This document shows, one piece after another, positions 43,931 to 51,868 of a stretch of DNA of 57,871 bases. Source of the stretch: an uncultured Gardnerella sp. Its GTDB lineage: Bacteria; Actinomycetota; Actinomycetes; Actinomycetales; Bifidobacteriaceae. The notes beneath the pieces were generated by a model that saw only the letters and a list, made by a program, of their open reading frames with translations, was not told the DNA's origin and made no database searches. Both the position numbers and the translations under genes were made by a program. The DNA lies in NCBI GenBank assembly GCA_947088155.1, contig CAMUFL010000009.1, forward strand, positions 1 to 57,871, read 5' to 3'. The stretch's first letter is position 1, and each line of letters begins with the position of its first letter.

Positions 43931-45295
43931 TTATAAACCGAGAATGTTTATAAGCCAGTCAAAAGTCTTTTCGCCGCGACTTACATGTTTGCGTCTCTTA
44001 CGCGAACTAGACTTTTTGACCTTCGGCCTCTTTTTTGGCCGATTCGCAATCGCCCTAGCTTCCTCGCGCTCAAGATCTGCGCTACTAATTGCGTTACTTA
44101 CAGCACTATCTTCTCCGCTACCTTTCTCGCTATCTTCTCTACTGTCTTCCCTGCTATCTCCGCTATCTTCTTCCTTACCTTCTTCCTTACCTTCCGCGTT
44201 ATCCTCTTCGTCTTCCTTCTTCTTTTTCTTCTTAATTGGCAGGCCGGCCCACCAAATGTAGCCACCAACCACGCACAAGCTTCCAAAGCACGCAACAATC
44301 CACCACGGGAACCTAGGCACATCCGGCTTTTTGCCACGATCTGCCTTATCCGCCGCCGGCGTCGGTATCACACGCTCGCCAGTCACCAAAATGCGCTGCG
44401 TGTTAATGCCAAGCGGCGTGCACGTAATCAGCGTCACCAAATCCTTGCCAGGCACGGCCGCAATCTTCTTCGTCTCATCCGGGTTCACAACGATTTTGTC
44501 AATCACCTTGTAGGTGAGCACCTCGTCGAAAACCTCAATCGTAAAAGTGTCGCCCTTAACGATTTCGTCCAGGCGCGTGAACATTTCCGCACTTGCGAGG
44601 CCACGGTGGCCGGTTATCACAGAGCGCGTGCCCTTGCCGCCAACCGGAAGCGACGTGCCACGCAAATGGCCGAGGCCCTTAAGCAACGTGTCGTCCTCCG
44701 TGCCGTGGTACACCGGCAAATCAAGGTCGATTTTCTTGATTTTCAAGCGCGCCATCAAGCCGTCGTCGTTCGCCTTCAGCTGCTCCCAGTAGTCCTGGCT
44801 GGCATCCGACGTTTCGCCATGCGAAGTCGGAATATTCGTATTCGCCTCGTAAATAGCGCCCGACGAAAGCTTCTGATTGTACTCGCGAGCGCGCGCCAAC
44901 TGCTCATGCGGAGCAGGAACCGCGTGCGTGATGAGCTTCGCGTACTCGGCCGCAACTTCCGACATGTGATACTGGCTCAGCCACATGGCAGCATGCGGGT
45001 AAATAAGCGACGCAAACGACGCAAGCAGCAGCAAAGCCGGGACTATGCACGACTTCGAAAAGCGCCACTTTTTTGTGGTGTTGGAGGTGCTGTTTTTGGT
45101 TTTTTGGGATTTGGTGGTTTTTGGTTTTGGATTTGTTTGATTTTTGGTTTGATTCTTGGTTTGATTTTTGGTTTTGGTAGATTTGGTGCCGCCGTCATTT
45201 GGATAGGCTCGAGCGCCGCGACGACCGTGTTCCTCACGATAATCGCGTTGATCCGATTCAACCGCCACAATGCGGCGCTCAAAAAACCTAAACAT
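43931..45295 (-). CDS. srtC: Class C (pilin-type) sortase
   Basis: Transpeptidase that joins pilin subunits through their LPxTG signals. The 454-residue protein has a basic Asn/Lys/Thr-rich cytosolic start with KNQT repeats, a membrane helix (about 85-105), the sortase domain with LPVYHGTEDDTLLKGLGHL, the catalytic His in VITGHRGL, Cys in TLITCTPLG and Arg in NTQR, and a second membrane helix (PWWIVACFGSLCVVGGYIWW) typical of class C. I do not see the usual DP[F/W/Y] lid motif before the catalytic domain. A tail of ~100 residues rich in K, E, D and S follows the last helix, far longer than usual. It lies downstream of the backbone pilin gene. Confidence 0.92.
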   Translation of the reverse strand: MFRFFERRIVAVESDQRDYREEHGRRGARAYPNDGGTKSTKTKNQTKNQTKNQTNPKPKTTKSQKTKNSTSNTTKKWRFSKSCIVPALLLLASFASLIYPHAAMWLSQYHMSEVAAEYAKLITHAVPAPHEQLARAREYNQKLSSGAIYEANTNIPTSHGETSDASQDYWEQLKANDDGLMARLKIKKIDLDLPVYHGTEDDTLLKGLGHLRGTSLPVGGKGTRSVITGHRGLASAEMFTRLDEIVKGDTFTIEVFDEVLTYKVIDKIVVNPDETKKIAAVPGKDLVTLITCTPLGINTQRILVTGERVIPTPAADKADRGKKPDVPRFPWWIVACFGSLCVVGGYIWWAGLPIKKKKKKEDEEDNAEGKEEGKEEDSGDSREDSREDSEKGSGEDSAVSNAISSADLEREEARAIANRPKKRPKVKKSSSRKRRKHVSRGEKTFDWLINILGL

Positions 45296-45659
45296 GTTAG
45301 TAAGTCCTGTTGAAGGAGTTCGTGTGCAAGCGTTCCTTCAGTCGCTTTATTCTTAAACGTTCTTAACGATACGCTCTCGTTTTAGCCAATTTATGAAACA
45401 TTTGTCGGCGCGACGACCTGCTTTCGCGCTCAGAGCGTAGCGCGCGAAGGCAACTCGGAGCGTGAGCTTGCTCAAATTGAAAGCACAGTGTGCTTTCAAT
45501 GCAAGCTCAGCAGCGAGTACACGCAAAGTGTACGAGCGTTGTATGCGATGCTGAAAACTTTCGAGGCTCTACCACACATACCACTAACACAAAACTCATA
45601 GACTCGCTTAGTTCGTTGCAAAAGTGCGTGGTTGTGAACGGCAGTTATGAGAAGCGGCT
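45296..45659. other. Intergenic region between pilin and sortase, repeat-rich
   Basis: No gene is seen. It holds an AACATTTGTCGG element fused to the dispersed GCGCGACGACCTGCTTTCGC repeat (about 45393-45430), a GAAAGCACAGTGTGCTTTC palindrome near 45480, and a CTACCACACATACCACTAAC stretch reminiscent of the composite-repeat flank. Confidence 0.5.
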
Positions 45660-45836
45660 GTGAGAGATAGGAATTACTTATCTCGCAGCGCTCCGCTCCT
45701 ATACCTCATTTGGTTTAGTGGGTAGGTAGTTAAGTTTAGTTTTTTACTTACTTTTTTGCGGAAATAGTATTCATCAAAAAGATTGTTACTATCGCTCCGC
45801 TTTTATATTGCTCGACAAGCAATTCCTATCTCTCAC
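45660..45836 (-). repeat. MITE-like inverted-repeat element, core B, copy 2
   Basis: 177 bp, inverted copy of 29966-30145. Both ends carry GTGNGAGATAGGAATT in opposite orientation; the inner GCGGAGCG motifs and a central AAAAAGATT and TTTTGCGGAAATA are conserved. It lies between the pilin and sortase genes in the pilus transcript. Confidence 0.75.
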
Positions 45837-45862
45837 TACTAATGAGGCCGCTCAAAACAGCT

Positions 45863-45890
45863 GCGCAGCTTGGTCGAAACCAAACTGCGC
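45863..45890 (-). terminator. Hairpin after the pilin gene, possible attenuator
   Basis: 12-nt arms GCGCAGCTTGGT / ACCAAACTGCGC (one G-U pair as RNA) enclose a 4-nt loop, 55 nt after the pilin stop. Only a weak T-run (CTGTTTTGAG) follows, so it may reduce rather than stop read-through into the sortase gene. Confidence 0.4.
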
Positions 45891-45945
45891 AACCGTCAGA
45901 GTAAATCAGCTGCGCAACTAAGTCACTCAACCGACTGAGCGAGTT

Positions 45946-48096
45946 TTACTCCTGCTCCTGCTCCTTGCGACGCTTCAACACAATGTAGAAGAGCGTGCCA
46001 GCGATGCCAACAATGCCGCAAAGCGTCAAAATCACCAATCCGCGAGCACCAGTCATAGGCAAAGCCGCAAGAATCTGATCCATACCAGTTGCCTTCTTGT
46101 TCTCGACCGGCAATGTGTTGCCTTCAGGTATGTTAATGACAGCATCGCTCACTGTATTCGCAGCCAACGGTATGCAGTGTGGCCTAGAGTCAAGCAAGTA
46201 ACCCTTAGGAGCCTCAGTCTCCACCACGCAGTAAAGCTTGGTAGTTGCTGCTTCGCTCTTCTTGTGAACGAACAAGCTTACGGAATCAGTACCTTCGACC
46301 TTCTTAGTTCCTTCAGTCTTTTCCTTGGTTTCCAAGGTAACAGGCGTATCTGCATTATCCTTCTTATAGGTAACTTTCTTCACGTTAAAGGTAGTAGCGG
46401 TGCCACCTTTATCAGCCTTCGTCTTTATTGTTGAGTTACCACCAGTAGTAGTGACGGTACCGTCAAACTCAGTAGTTTTAGTAACATCGTTGATACCAAC
46501 TACAGCGGTGCCGGTACCGGATACCTTGCTAGTAATCTCATACAGATCGAACTTTGCGCCGTTCAAAGGCAGCTCGATATTCTTTTTGTCTTGCTTAGCA
46601 TCCTGCTTAACGTACTTGTTGACCGTAAGCGTGCCGAAGTAAGCGTCATCCGTAGGGGTGTTGTCTTCGTTGCATTCTTTTCTAGTATCACCAGGAACAC
46701 ATGGATTCGTAGTATCGTCGCCCTTACCGGTCTTGTTGTCGTCAACGAAGGTGTTAGCTAAGTTCTTGAAGTCACGAGCTTCAGTTTTGTCCTTGAACTT
46801 CGTGACCAGCTCCACAACAAGCGTTGCGGTTTGCTTAGCGTTGGTTGACACATTGTTATTCTTAACGGTGTTGTTATAAGCCTCAAGAGCCTTCGTTAGG
46901 CCGGTAGTAGCACTAGCATCAGTGTTCTTCGTCAAAGTGAACTTGACTATGTCCTTATCCTGGCTACCTTGAACACTAGCAATGTTTTCAACTGTGTAAT
47001 ATTTGGTGTCACCATTAAGTTCTACATCCGTAGTGCCATTAGCCTTCTGTCCATTTTCACCAAGCGTAACGATTCTCGCACTCTTGATTTCTTTGTACGC
47101 TAAGCCATTCGTGAGCTTATCCACGAAGCCAATATTTGTATACGTCTTGTTACCGTTCTGCGGCGCAGAAAGAGGCACGGAAATCTTCCACGTAATGGTG
47201 GTGCCGTTGTCTCCTACCTCGAAATCTTTACGATTCAGCTCCTCGACTTCCTTCATTGGACGGTTCTTACTGATGTCGTTCTTCGGGTACACGTTCACGT
47301 CGTAAATCCACGAATCTTTTGCCTCACTGGCCTTCGGATTCGGGAGTGGCGTAGTTACGAAGAATGGAACCACGTGCTTAGTAATGGAAACCTTCTTCCA
47401 GTTATCGCCTTCCTTTATTTCTGCGTTGTTAGTATCTGTTTCTTCAACGTAGTAAAGGCCCATTGGGAGGGCGTATGTAGGAGTCTGTCCAGACGTACCA
47501 ACTTTGCACTCACCAGTGTCGGTCGTAGTGCAGGTATATTCGGTATCCTTCACATACTTTTGCGTGGTTCCGGTCATAAGCTGTTCTGCTGTGTAAGTGG
47601 TGGCAGCAGCTTTGCCAGTGGCACCACTTCCTTCACTTTCACCTGACTTACCACCTTTGTCAGTTGTTACAGCGTTACCATCAGTCAAGCTTGCGATGTC
47701 TTTGATCTTTTCCCAGCCTTTAGTTGTGGAAAGATTAATTTCCTCATCTTGGCCGCCAGTAGCAGATTTCTTCTTCACGCGCCAAACCTTGAAAACAACG
47801 CCCCTAACTGGCTTCTTGCCATAAAGCGGATCGCCTTGTTTATCGCCAGATTTCACAGTACCGTCGGATTGGTCAGTGGCGCTTGCCGGCCCTTCGTACT
47901 TGTGAAGGGTGATGGATGTATTGTTTTTCTTGTTGTCATCAATATTAGCGGTGTTGACCTTGTTTTCAGTATCGCCACTACCAGTAGTACTAGGATCAGC
48001 AAATGCGACTGAGCCGGCGATGCAGCACGTGCCTAGCGTGCAGGTTGCGGCAAGCATGGCCACAGCCTGTTTTAATGAAATTTTGTTTGGACGCAT
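45946..48096 (-). CDS. Backbone pilin with isopeptide-bond domains and LPMTG sorting signal
   Basis: Major subunit of a sortase-assembled pilus. The 716-residue protein has a signal peptide (basic start, hydrophobic core to about residue 32, cleavage near AFADP), an N-terminal pilin domain, the pilin motif DVNVYPKND whose Lys links to the next subunit, a fimbrial isopeptide D2-type domain (DKLTNGLAYKEI region), a C-terminal Cna/SpaA-type domain with the E-box VVETEAPKGYLL, and LPMTG at about 679-683 followed by a hydrophobic helix and KRRKEQEQE. GAAGAGGG precedes the ATG. It is the first gene of a pilin-sortase-giant protein locus. No separate minor tip pilin with a canonical LPxTG is seen. 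Confidence 0.95.
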   Translation of the reverse strand: MRPNKISLKQAVAMLAATCTLGTCCIAGSVAFADPSTTGSGDTENKVNTANIDDNKKNNTSITLHKYEGPASATDQSDGTVKSGDKQGDPLYGKKPVRGVVFKVWRVKKKSATGGQDEEINLSTTKGWEKIKDIASLTDGNAVTTDKGGKSGESEGSGATGKAAATTYTAEQLMTGTTQKYVKDTEYTCTTTDTGECKVGTSGQTPTYALPMGLYYVEETDTNNAEIKEGDNWKKVSITKHVVPFFVTTPLPNPKASEAKDSWIYDVNVYPKNDISKNRPMKEVEELNRKDFEVGDNGTTITWKISVPLSAPQNGNKTYTNIGFVDKLTNGLAYKEIKSARIVTLGENGQKANGTTDVELNGDTKYYTVENIASVQGSQDKDIVKFTLTKNTDASATTGLTKALEAYNNTVKNNNVSTNAKQTATLVVELVTKFKDKTEARDFKNLANTFVDDNKTGKGDDTTNPCVPGDTRKECNEDNTPTDDAYFGTLTVNKYVKQDAKQDKKNIELPLNGAKFDLYEITSKVSGTGTAVVGINDVTKTTEFDGTVTTTGGNSTIKTKADKGGTATTFNVKKVTYKKDNADTPVTLETKEKTEGTKKVEGTDSVSLFVHKKSEAATTKLYCVVETEAPKGYLLDSRPHCIPLAANTVSDAVINIPEGNTLPVENKKATGMDQILAALPMTGARGLVILTLCGIVGIAGTLFYIVLKRRKEQEQE

Positions 48097-48167
48097 AATA
48101 ACCCTCTTCTTTAGGAACGTCTTGTATTGAATGTTTGCGTTTTATTTTTTGGCTTACAAAATAACTA

Positions 48168-48196
48168 ATCATAACAAGGTTATGATGTAATAACAA
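48168..48196 (-). promoter_or_regulatory. Pilin promoter with overlapping palindromic operator
   Basis: On the minus strand TTGTTA (48191-48196) and TATGAT (48168-48173) are spaced by 17 bp, about 70 bp before the pilin ATG. A perfect palindrome ATCATAAC-AAG-GTTATGAT (48168-48186) covers the -10 box and most of the spacer, an ideal place for a repressor. Confidence 0.6.
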
Positions 48197-48354
48197 ATTT
48201 TTAAGAGGGCTATTACAAAAAACCTTGTTGTTTTTTAGCAATCCGTAGCAAGTTGGACGCGAGCGCTCAACTCTGAGTAAATACAAGTTTAACCGTCAAT
48301 AAGACGTAAAACAGGCATATTGCGCATACCAACAAATGTTTATACTTTTAAGCA

Positions 48355-48365
48355 CCCCCCCCCCC
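48355..48365. repeat. C11 homopolymer upstream of the pilin gene
   Basis: Eleven consecutive C (G11 on the pilin coding strand), about 160 bp upstream of the -35 box and 260 bp from the pilin ATG. Tracts of this length are prone to slipped-strand length change. Confidence 0.85.
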
Positions 48366-49154
48366 GCGACGAACGGAATCCCAGTATATCAATGCTTTTT
48401 GAGTACCATTATGAACGCCAATGCTTCCTTATCTGCGTTTTTTCTTTACCAAATTTTCACAAATCTTCACAAATCTAAATCATCGGCGTGTCGCATTAGT
48501 GTATCGAGAAGCAGCACAGCGCGCTTCTCGATACACTAATGCGGTAGCGCTTGCTCAGAGTTGAAAGCACAGTGTGCTTTCAGCGTCGGAGCGCTCCCGA
48601 TTGTGCTTTCTTTATTTCTTAAGAAAGCACAATCTGACGATCAAAGAAACTTTGCTCAAGCAAGCTCAATGCGGTAGCGACGACTCAATGCTGAAAGCAC
48701 AGTGGGCTTTACGCGCGCGACGACCTGCTTGAGCGCTGCGATTTAGCGCGCGAAAGCAACTCTGAGCAAGGTCTGCCTTCGTCAATAAAGACGAAGGCAG
48801 GGCAGATTAGTGTGGCGCGCTTTAGAAACTATATTGTGTTTTGCGTGCACTGACGACCTGCTTGAATGGTAAGTAAAGACTTGAAAAACGCTGGTACAGT
48901 ATCGAAAATTGCGAAAATCTAGTTGACACCTTCGTAAACCATTGCAATTCCGCCTTTCTTCCCAAAATCGGCAATTTTTATTACCGTAATTTACCCCAAA
49001 ATCAATATTTTTTACTACATAAGCACACCATAAGCGATCGGACACTAACGCAGAAAACACGCGCTTTCTAATTTGCAGTAATTAAAAATACGATAGATTT
49101 TCTCTTCTACCGCCTTTTAAAGTTCATACAACTATCTACTTTGCTCTTTGTATA
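48366..49154. other. Non-coding stretch with strong hairpins
   Basis: No gene is seen. It has a 21-bp perfect inverted repeat (48492-48543), a GAAAGCACAGTGTGCTTTC palindrome near 48563, a 12-bp-stem hairpin ATTGTGCTTTCT / AGAAAGCACAAT at about 48599-48632, and several copies of the CGACGACCTGCTT dispersed repeat (48724, 48851). The last ~250 bp before 49154 are AT-rich without recognised signals. Confidence 0.55.
48492..48543. repeat. 21-bp perfect inverted repeat
   Basis: Arms 48492-48512 and 48523-48543 are exact complements around a 10-nt loop. No T-run follows on either strand and no gene end is close, so it is not an ordinary terminator. Confidence 0.7.
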
Positions 49155-50183
49155 TCAAATTGTCAAATTCTTATTGTTTAGCATTCCCTCAAACATCGCA
49201 TGATACATATCCTTCGACGATTCTTCTATCCTTGTAACGCTCGATATCTTATTTCCCGCATCCTTTGATGACGCTCCACAAAGATAAAAGGCCTCATTTT
49301 CTGCCCCAAAGTCTATTGCAATATACCTATCGTGGTATTTTTTATCGGCCATCTTCAGATTCAAATCTATATTAGGATAGTCTTTTCTAAAATCATCTAA
49401 GATATTTTTCGTAAGCATATCTTTATTTCTCACATTATCACTAAAAACTACGATTTGCGTGTTGTCTCTTGCAGCCCTTAAAAGTTCCAATGTTTTAAGC
49501 CCAATATAGTTGTCGATAACATAAATGCTTTTCTTTGCTGATTTGTATATTTTTGTATAGGCAACATCGGCTTCTATCTTATCTCCATTCAGCAAAAGAA
49601 AATGCTTGTAAGTGTTGCTATCTATAAAATTATCCATTACCTTTTTCAAATCTTCTTTTGTTGCAAAGGTGCTAATTTTATCGTTTATATTTGCTATTTC
49701 TTGCGAATGCTGCATTATGTTACTTGTATTTTGGGTTGTTTGCAATAACAGTTGCGACATTTCTTTTGAACTAAGAAAGTCTCTATTTTCAACAATGAAG
49801 TCTTTCATTTGCTTAAACATTCGTATTAAAGCTTTGCTCTGTTTAATTGCCAGCTCTCCCCTTAATACAGTCATAAGCATATAGATGCCCTGTTCTGTGA
49901 AGGCGTAAGGCATATATCTTCTACCACCTGAACCTTCATCTGATTTTGAGGTCAAAATTTTTGACCTCAAAAATTCCCATTCATCTTTTGTAAGTTGAAA
50001 TCTAAAATCTTCATCAAATTTTTCTATGTTATTCTTTACTTGCTGATTAAATGTTTTTGTTTCATATCCATATATTTCAGCAAGTTCAAAATCAAGCATA
50101 ACCTTTTGATTTCTTATATAGTAAATCTTACTTTTCACTGTAGTTTCATCTATCACTACAATTTCTCTGTTTTCTTCTGCCAT
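49155..50183 (-). CDS. ORF6N-domain protein with C-terminal phospholipase-D-like region
   Basis: The 342-residue protein starts at 50183 with GGAGG 8 nt upstream. The ORF6N DNA-binding domain (about 15-115) reads IYYIRNQKVMLD, LAEIYGYETKTFN and PYAFTEQGIYML, as in phage KilA-N/ORF6N proteins. A helical linker follows, then a region with KSIYVIDNYIG, IVVFSDN and a YHDRYIAIDFG...YLCGASSKDAG segment that resembles one HKD-type motif of PLD-like proteins. The exact biochemical role is unknown. Base composition is lower in GC than its neighbours. A truncated paralogue lies at 51261-51773. Upstream in the same orientation is the remnant of an AbiEi-like gene; in the other copy of this module that gene is intact. 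Confidence 0.8.
   Translation of the reverse strand: MAEENREIVVIDETTVKSKIYYIRNQKVMLDFELAEIYGYETKTFNQQVKNNIEKFDEDFRFQLTKDEWEFLRSKILTSKSDEGSGGRRYMPYAFTEQGIYMLMTVLRGELAIKQSKALIRMFKQMKDFIVENRDFLSSKEMSQLLLQTTQNTSNIMQHSQEIANINDKISTFATKEDLKKVMDNFIDSNTYKHFLLLNGDKIEADVAYTKIYKSAKKSIYVIDNYIGLKTLELLRAARDNTQIVVFSDNVRNKDMLTKNILDDFRKDYPNIDLNLKMADKKYHDRYIAIDFGAENEAFYLCGASSKDAGNKISSVTRIEESSKDMYHAMFEGMLNNKNLTI
49944..49972. repeat. Palindrome inside the ORF6N gene
   Basis: TTTTGAGGTCAAAA followed by its complement forms a near-perfect 29-bp palindrome encoding part of the FLRSKILTSK segment. The truncated paralogue has different palindromes at the equivalent position (51436-51558). Confidence 0.65.
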
Positions 50184-50251
50184 GAAATAAACCTCCAACA
50201 TTATCTAAATATCTTTACTAATCCGTCACGTACTGCGTAACTTTTTTTAAA

Positions 50252-50389
50252 TCAACTGCGCCAGCAACAAATAAACAACATCGTGCGTAGATTTATTAGT
50301 TTTTGAGCTGAATTAATAGGTAGGATGCATCTATGCTCTATTTCAGCGTCTCTTATCATACGTATCATTTCGTTGTTAGTTTTAGTCAT
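50252..50389 (-). pseudogene. Remnant of a second AbiEi/DUF559-like gene
   Basis: From the ATG at 50389 the first 30 residues (NNEMIRMIRDAEIEHRCILP and so on) match the start of the intact gene at 51869-53128, then the frame shifts and stops at 50252. The junction lies in GTTTTTGAGC (50299-50308). In the intact gene this 10-mer occurs twice, at 53038-53047 and 52749-52758, 289 bp apart, so the remnant looks like the product of a deletion between those direct repeats; 289 is not a multiple of three, which explains the shift. The upstream flank (to about 50540) also matches that of the intact gene. Confidence 0.85.
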
Positions 50390-50712
50390 ACTACTGAAGT
50401 TATTTGAGAATACGATGAATAGACAATAAATTTATAACATTGTGGTTAAAAGGTGTTGTAGTACGATTCATGTGTTACTCATGCAGTAAGCCGACTGCAT
50501 GAGTAAAAAATGCCCCTATACGTTACTCGCGCAGTCAATGCTCTCGCAGATTGCGCGCTCGCGCGCGAAACTCGCGTTGAAAGCACACCGTGCTTTCAAC
50601 CCTAAGCAAGCTCGGCGCTCCGAATTGCTTTCGCGCGCTACGCTTTAAGCGCGAAAGCAAGTCGTCGCGCTGCACAAATGTCGCCACAAACCGCAGCGCG
50701 CGAACGCAGCGC
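50390..50712. repeat. Duplicated flank with one palindromic unit and dispersed repeats
   Basis: No gene is seen. 50390-50494 matches the sequence upstream of the intact AbiEi-like gene (53129-53233). A 44-bp-type palindrome with a 4-bp deletion lies at 50495-50534. It is followed by CGCAGATTGCGCGCTCG (also at 51851-51867), a GAAAGCACACCGTGCTTTC palindrome near 50579, and GCGAAAGCAAGTCGTCGCGC near 50650. Confidence 0.6.
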
Positions 50713-51072
50713 TCAAGCAGGTCGTCGCACATTCGGCACAAACTCAATCCTGCAAGTGGCATTCAGAGCATTTGCAATACGATTCAAAAGCGCAATAGTC
50801 GGATTCCTCGAGCCATTTTCCAACCTGCTAATATCCGACTGACTTATACCCGTCTTCTCCGACAGCTCAGCCTGAGTCAAACCAGCCTTCTTCCTAGCCA
50901 TCACAAGCGACATAGTCAAATCTCTTTCCGGCTGAAGCGCATCATACTCTTTCTTAAACTCGGGATCTTTAATAAGCTCGTCCGTGAGTTCATGCAAATC
51001 ATTCATTCGTTTTCCCTGCCCTACTTGCGTTCCCTGCAACTCCTGCTTTTCCTGCAACTCTTGCCTTTTCAT
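50713..51072 (-). CDS. higA: XRE-family transcriptional regulator, HigA-type antitoxin
   Basis: The 119-residue protein has a Gln/Glu/Lys-rich start, then NDLHELTDELIKDPEFKKEY typical of HigA-like antitoxins, and a helix-turn-helix in LTQAELSEKTGISQSDISRL (about 76-95). Its ATG (51072) overlaps the TGA of the toxin remnant by one base, the usual toxin-antitoxin coupling; an alternative start is the ATG at 51006. The C-terminal residues VRRPA and the stop codon are encoded by a copy of the dispersed GCGACGACCTGCTTGAGCGC repeat, so the natural C-terminus may have been altered by repeat insertion. It probably binds the palindrome at 51221-51242. Confidence 0.8.
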   Translation of the reverse strand: MKRQELQEKQELQGTQVGQGKRMNDLHELTDELIKDPEFKKEYDALQPERDLTMSLVMARKKAGLTQAELSEKTGISQSDISRLENGSRNPTIALLNRIANALNATCRIEFVPNVRRPA

Positions 51073-51221
51073 CACAAGCCTATCTTTCTATTAAAATATT
51101 CAGCCCTTCTCTGCATAGCTACTAATATTTCACTACGCGGAGTTTTCTGCTGCTTTTTAACAAATCCGTTGGTGGCAACAATAATCTTATTTGCATCAAA
51201 TAATCTTCCCCAACCCCCTAT
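51072..51221 (-). pseudogene. HigB/RelE-type toxin remnant, N-terminus missing
   Basis: The frame reads DANKIIVATNGFVKKQQKTP then RSEILVAMQRRAEYFNRK and a TGA overlapping the antitoxin ATG. This is the characteristic C-terminal half (NGFVKKxQKTP) of phage Gp49/HigB toxins, which are normally about 100-120 residues. Upstream the frame is closed by a stop at 51222-51224 and there is no start codon; the operator palindrome follows immediately. The N-terminal half appears deleted, leaving the antitoxin gene without a working toxin. Confidence 0.75.
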
Positions 51222-51242
51222 TTATGTTATATATAGCATAAA
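51221..51242. promoter_or_regulatory. Palindromic operator/promoter of the HigBA remnant
   Basis: TTTATGTTATATATAGCATAAA is a 22-bp palindrome with one mismatched pair and contains TATATA-type -10 material. Position directly before a toxin-antitoxin unit is typical for autoregulation by the XRE antitoxin. Confidence 0.6.
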
Positions 51243-51260
51243 TAGTATATGCGAGTCTTG

Positions 51261-51773
51261 TCAAAACAAGCAACCAGAGACACTCACGCAGCGCGACGAC
51301 TGCGCGAAAGTCTCATTCCGCCAATCTTCAGGCCCTAACGCAGAAACAGTACTGCACCAATTAAGCATATAGATGCCCTGTTCTGTGAAGGCGTAAGGCT
51401 TGTACTTTATATTGCTACCTCTGCCTTGCTTTTTGTTCAAGGTCGCAAAACGCGACCTTGAAAGTTCAGATACTTGCCCATCGTTCAAGGTGCCAAAATT
51501 ACAACTTGAAAATTCAGATACTCGACCATCGTTCAAGGTGCCAAAATGGTACCTTGAAAGTTCAGATACTTCCTCATCGGTTAATTGGAACATAAAATCG
51601 TCATCGAATTTTTCAATATTCCTTTTAACCTGTCTATTAAACATTTTTGTTTCGTAACCGTATATTTCAGCTAAATCCGAATCAAGCATAACTTTTTGAT
51701 TTCTTATATAGTAAATCTTACTTTTAAGCGTAGTTTCATCTATTACAACAATCTCTTTATTTGCTTCTGACAC
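51261..51773 (-). pseudogene. Truncated ORF6N-domain paralogue with internal tandem repeat
   Basis: Its first ~60 residues are close to those of the gene at 49155-50183 (KSKIYYIRNQKVMLD, LAEIYGYETK). It uses a GTG at 51773 behind GGAGAGGGGG. The segment after the helix-turn-helix is replaced by three 16-residue repeats (SELSRYHFGTLNDGRV and variants, 48-bp units), followed by PYAFTEQGIYML. Immediately after that the similarity stops, and the last ~33 codons are non-homologous and partly built from the CCCTAACGCAG repeat. The PLD-like C-terminus is absent, so it is probably non-functional or a DNA-binding-domain-only product. Confidence 0.75.
51436..51558. repeat. Three 48-bp units each containing a 27-nt palindrome
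   Basis: Palindromes at 51436-51462 (TTCAAGGTCGC / GCGACCTTGAA), 51484-51510 (TTCAAG / CTTGAA) and 51532-51558 (TTCAAGGT-G-CCA / TGG-T-ACCTTGAA) recur at exactly 48 bp. Inner arms differ between units in ways that mostly keep the pairing. Confidence 0.75.
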
Positions 51774-51868
51774 AATGCCCCCTCTCCGAATCATCTAAAT
51801 ATTTTTCCCAATACGCCGACCATACGTTACGCTCGCAGTTAATGCTCGCGCAGATTGCGCGCTCGTTA

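Noticed and set aside
43985..45313. 442-codon plus-strand frame opposite the sortase gene
   Set aside because: Antisense shadow; the sortase frame has catalytic residues and membrane segments.
45660..45836. Insertion sequence
   Set aside because: Terminal inverted repeats are present but the 177 bp hold no transposase frame and no clear target duplication.
47996..48286. 96-codon minus-strand frame overlapping the pilin start
   Set aside because: It is out of frame with the signal peptide region and covers the pilin promoter; it looks like a chance frame.
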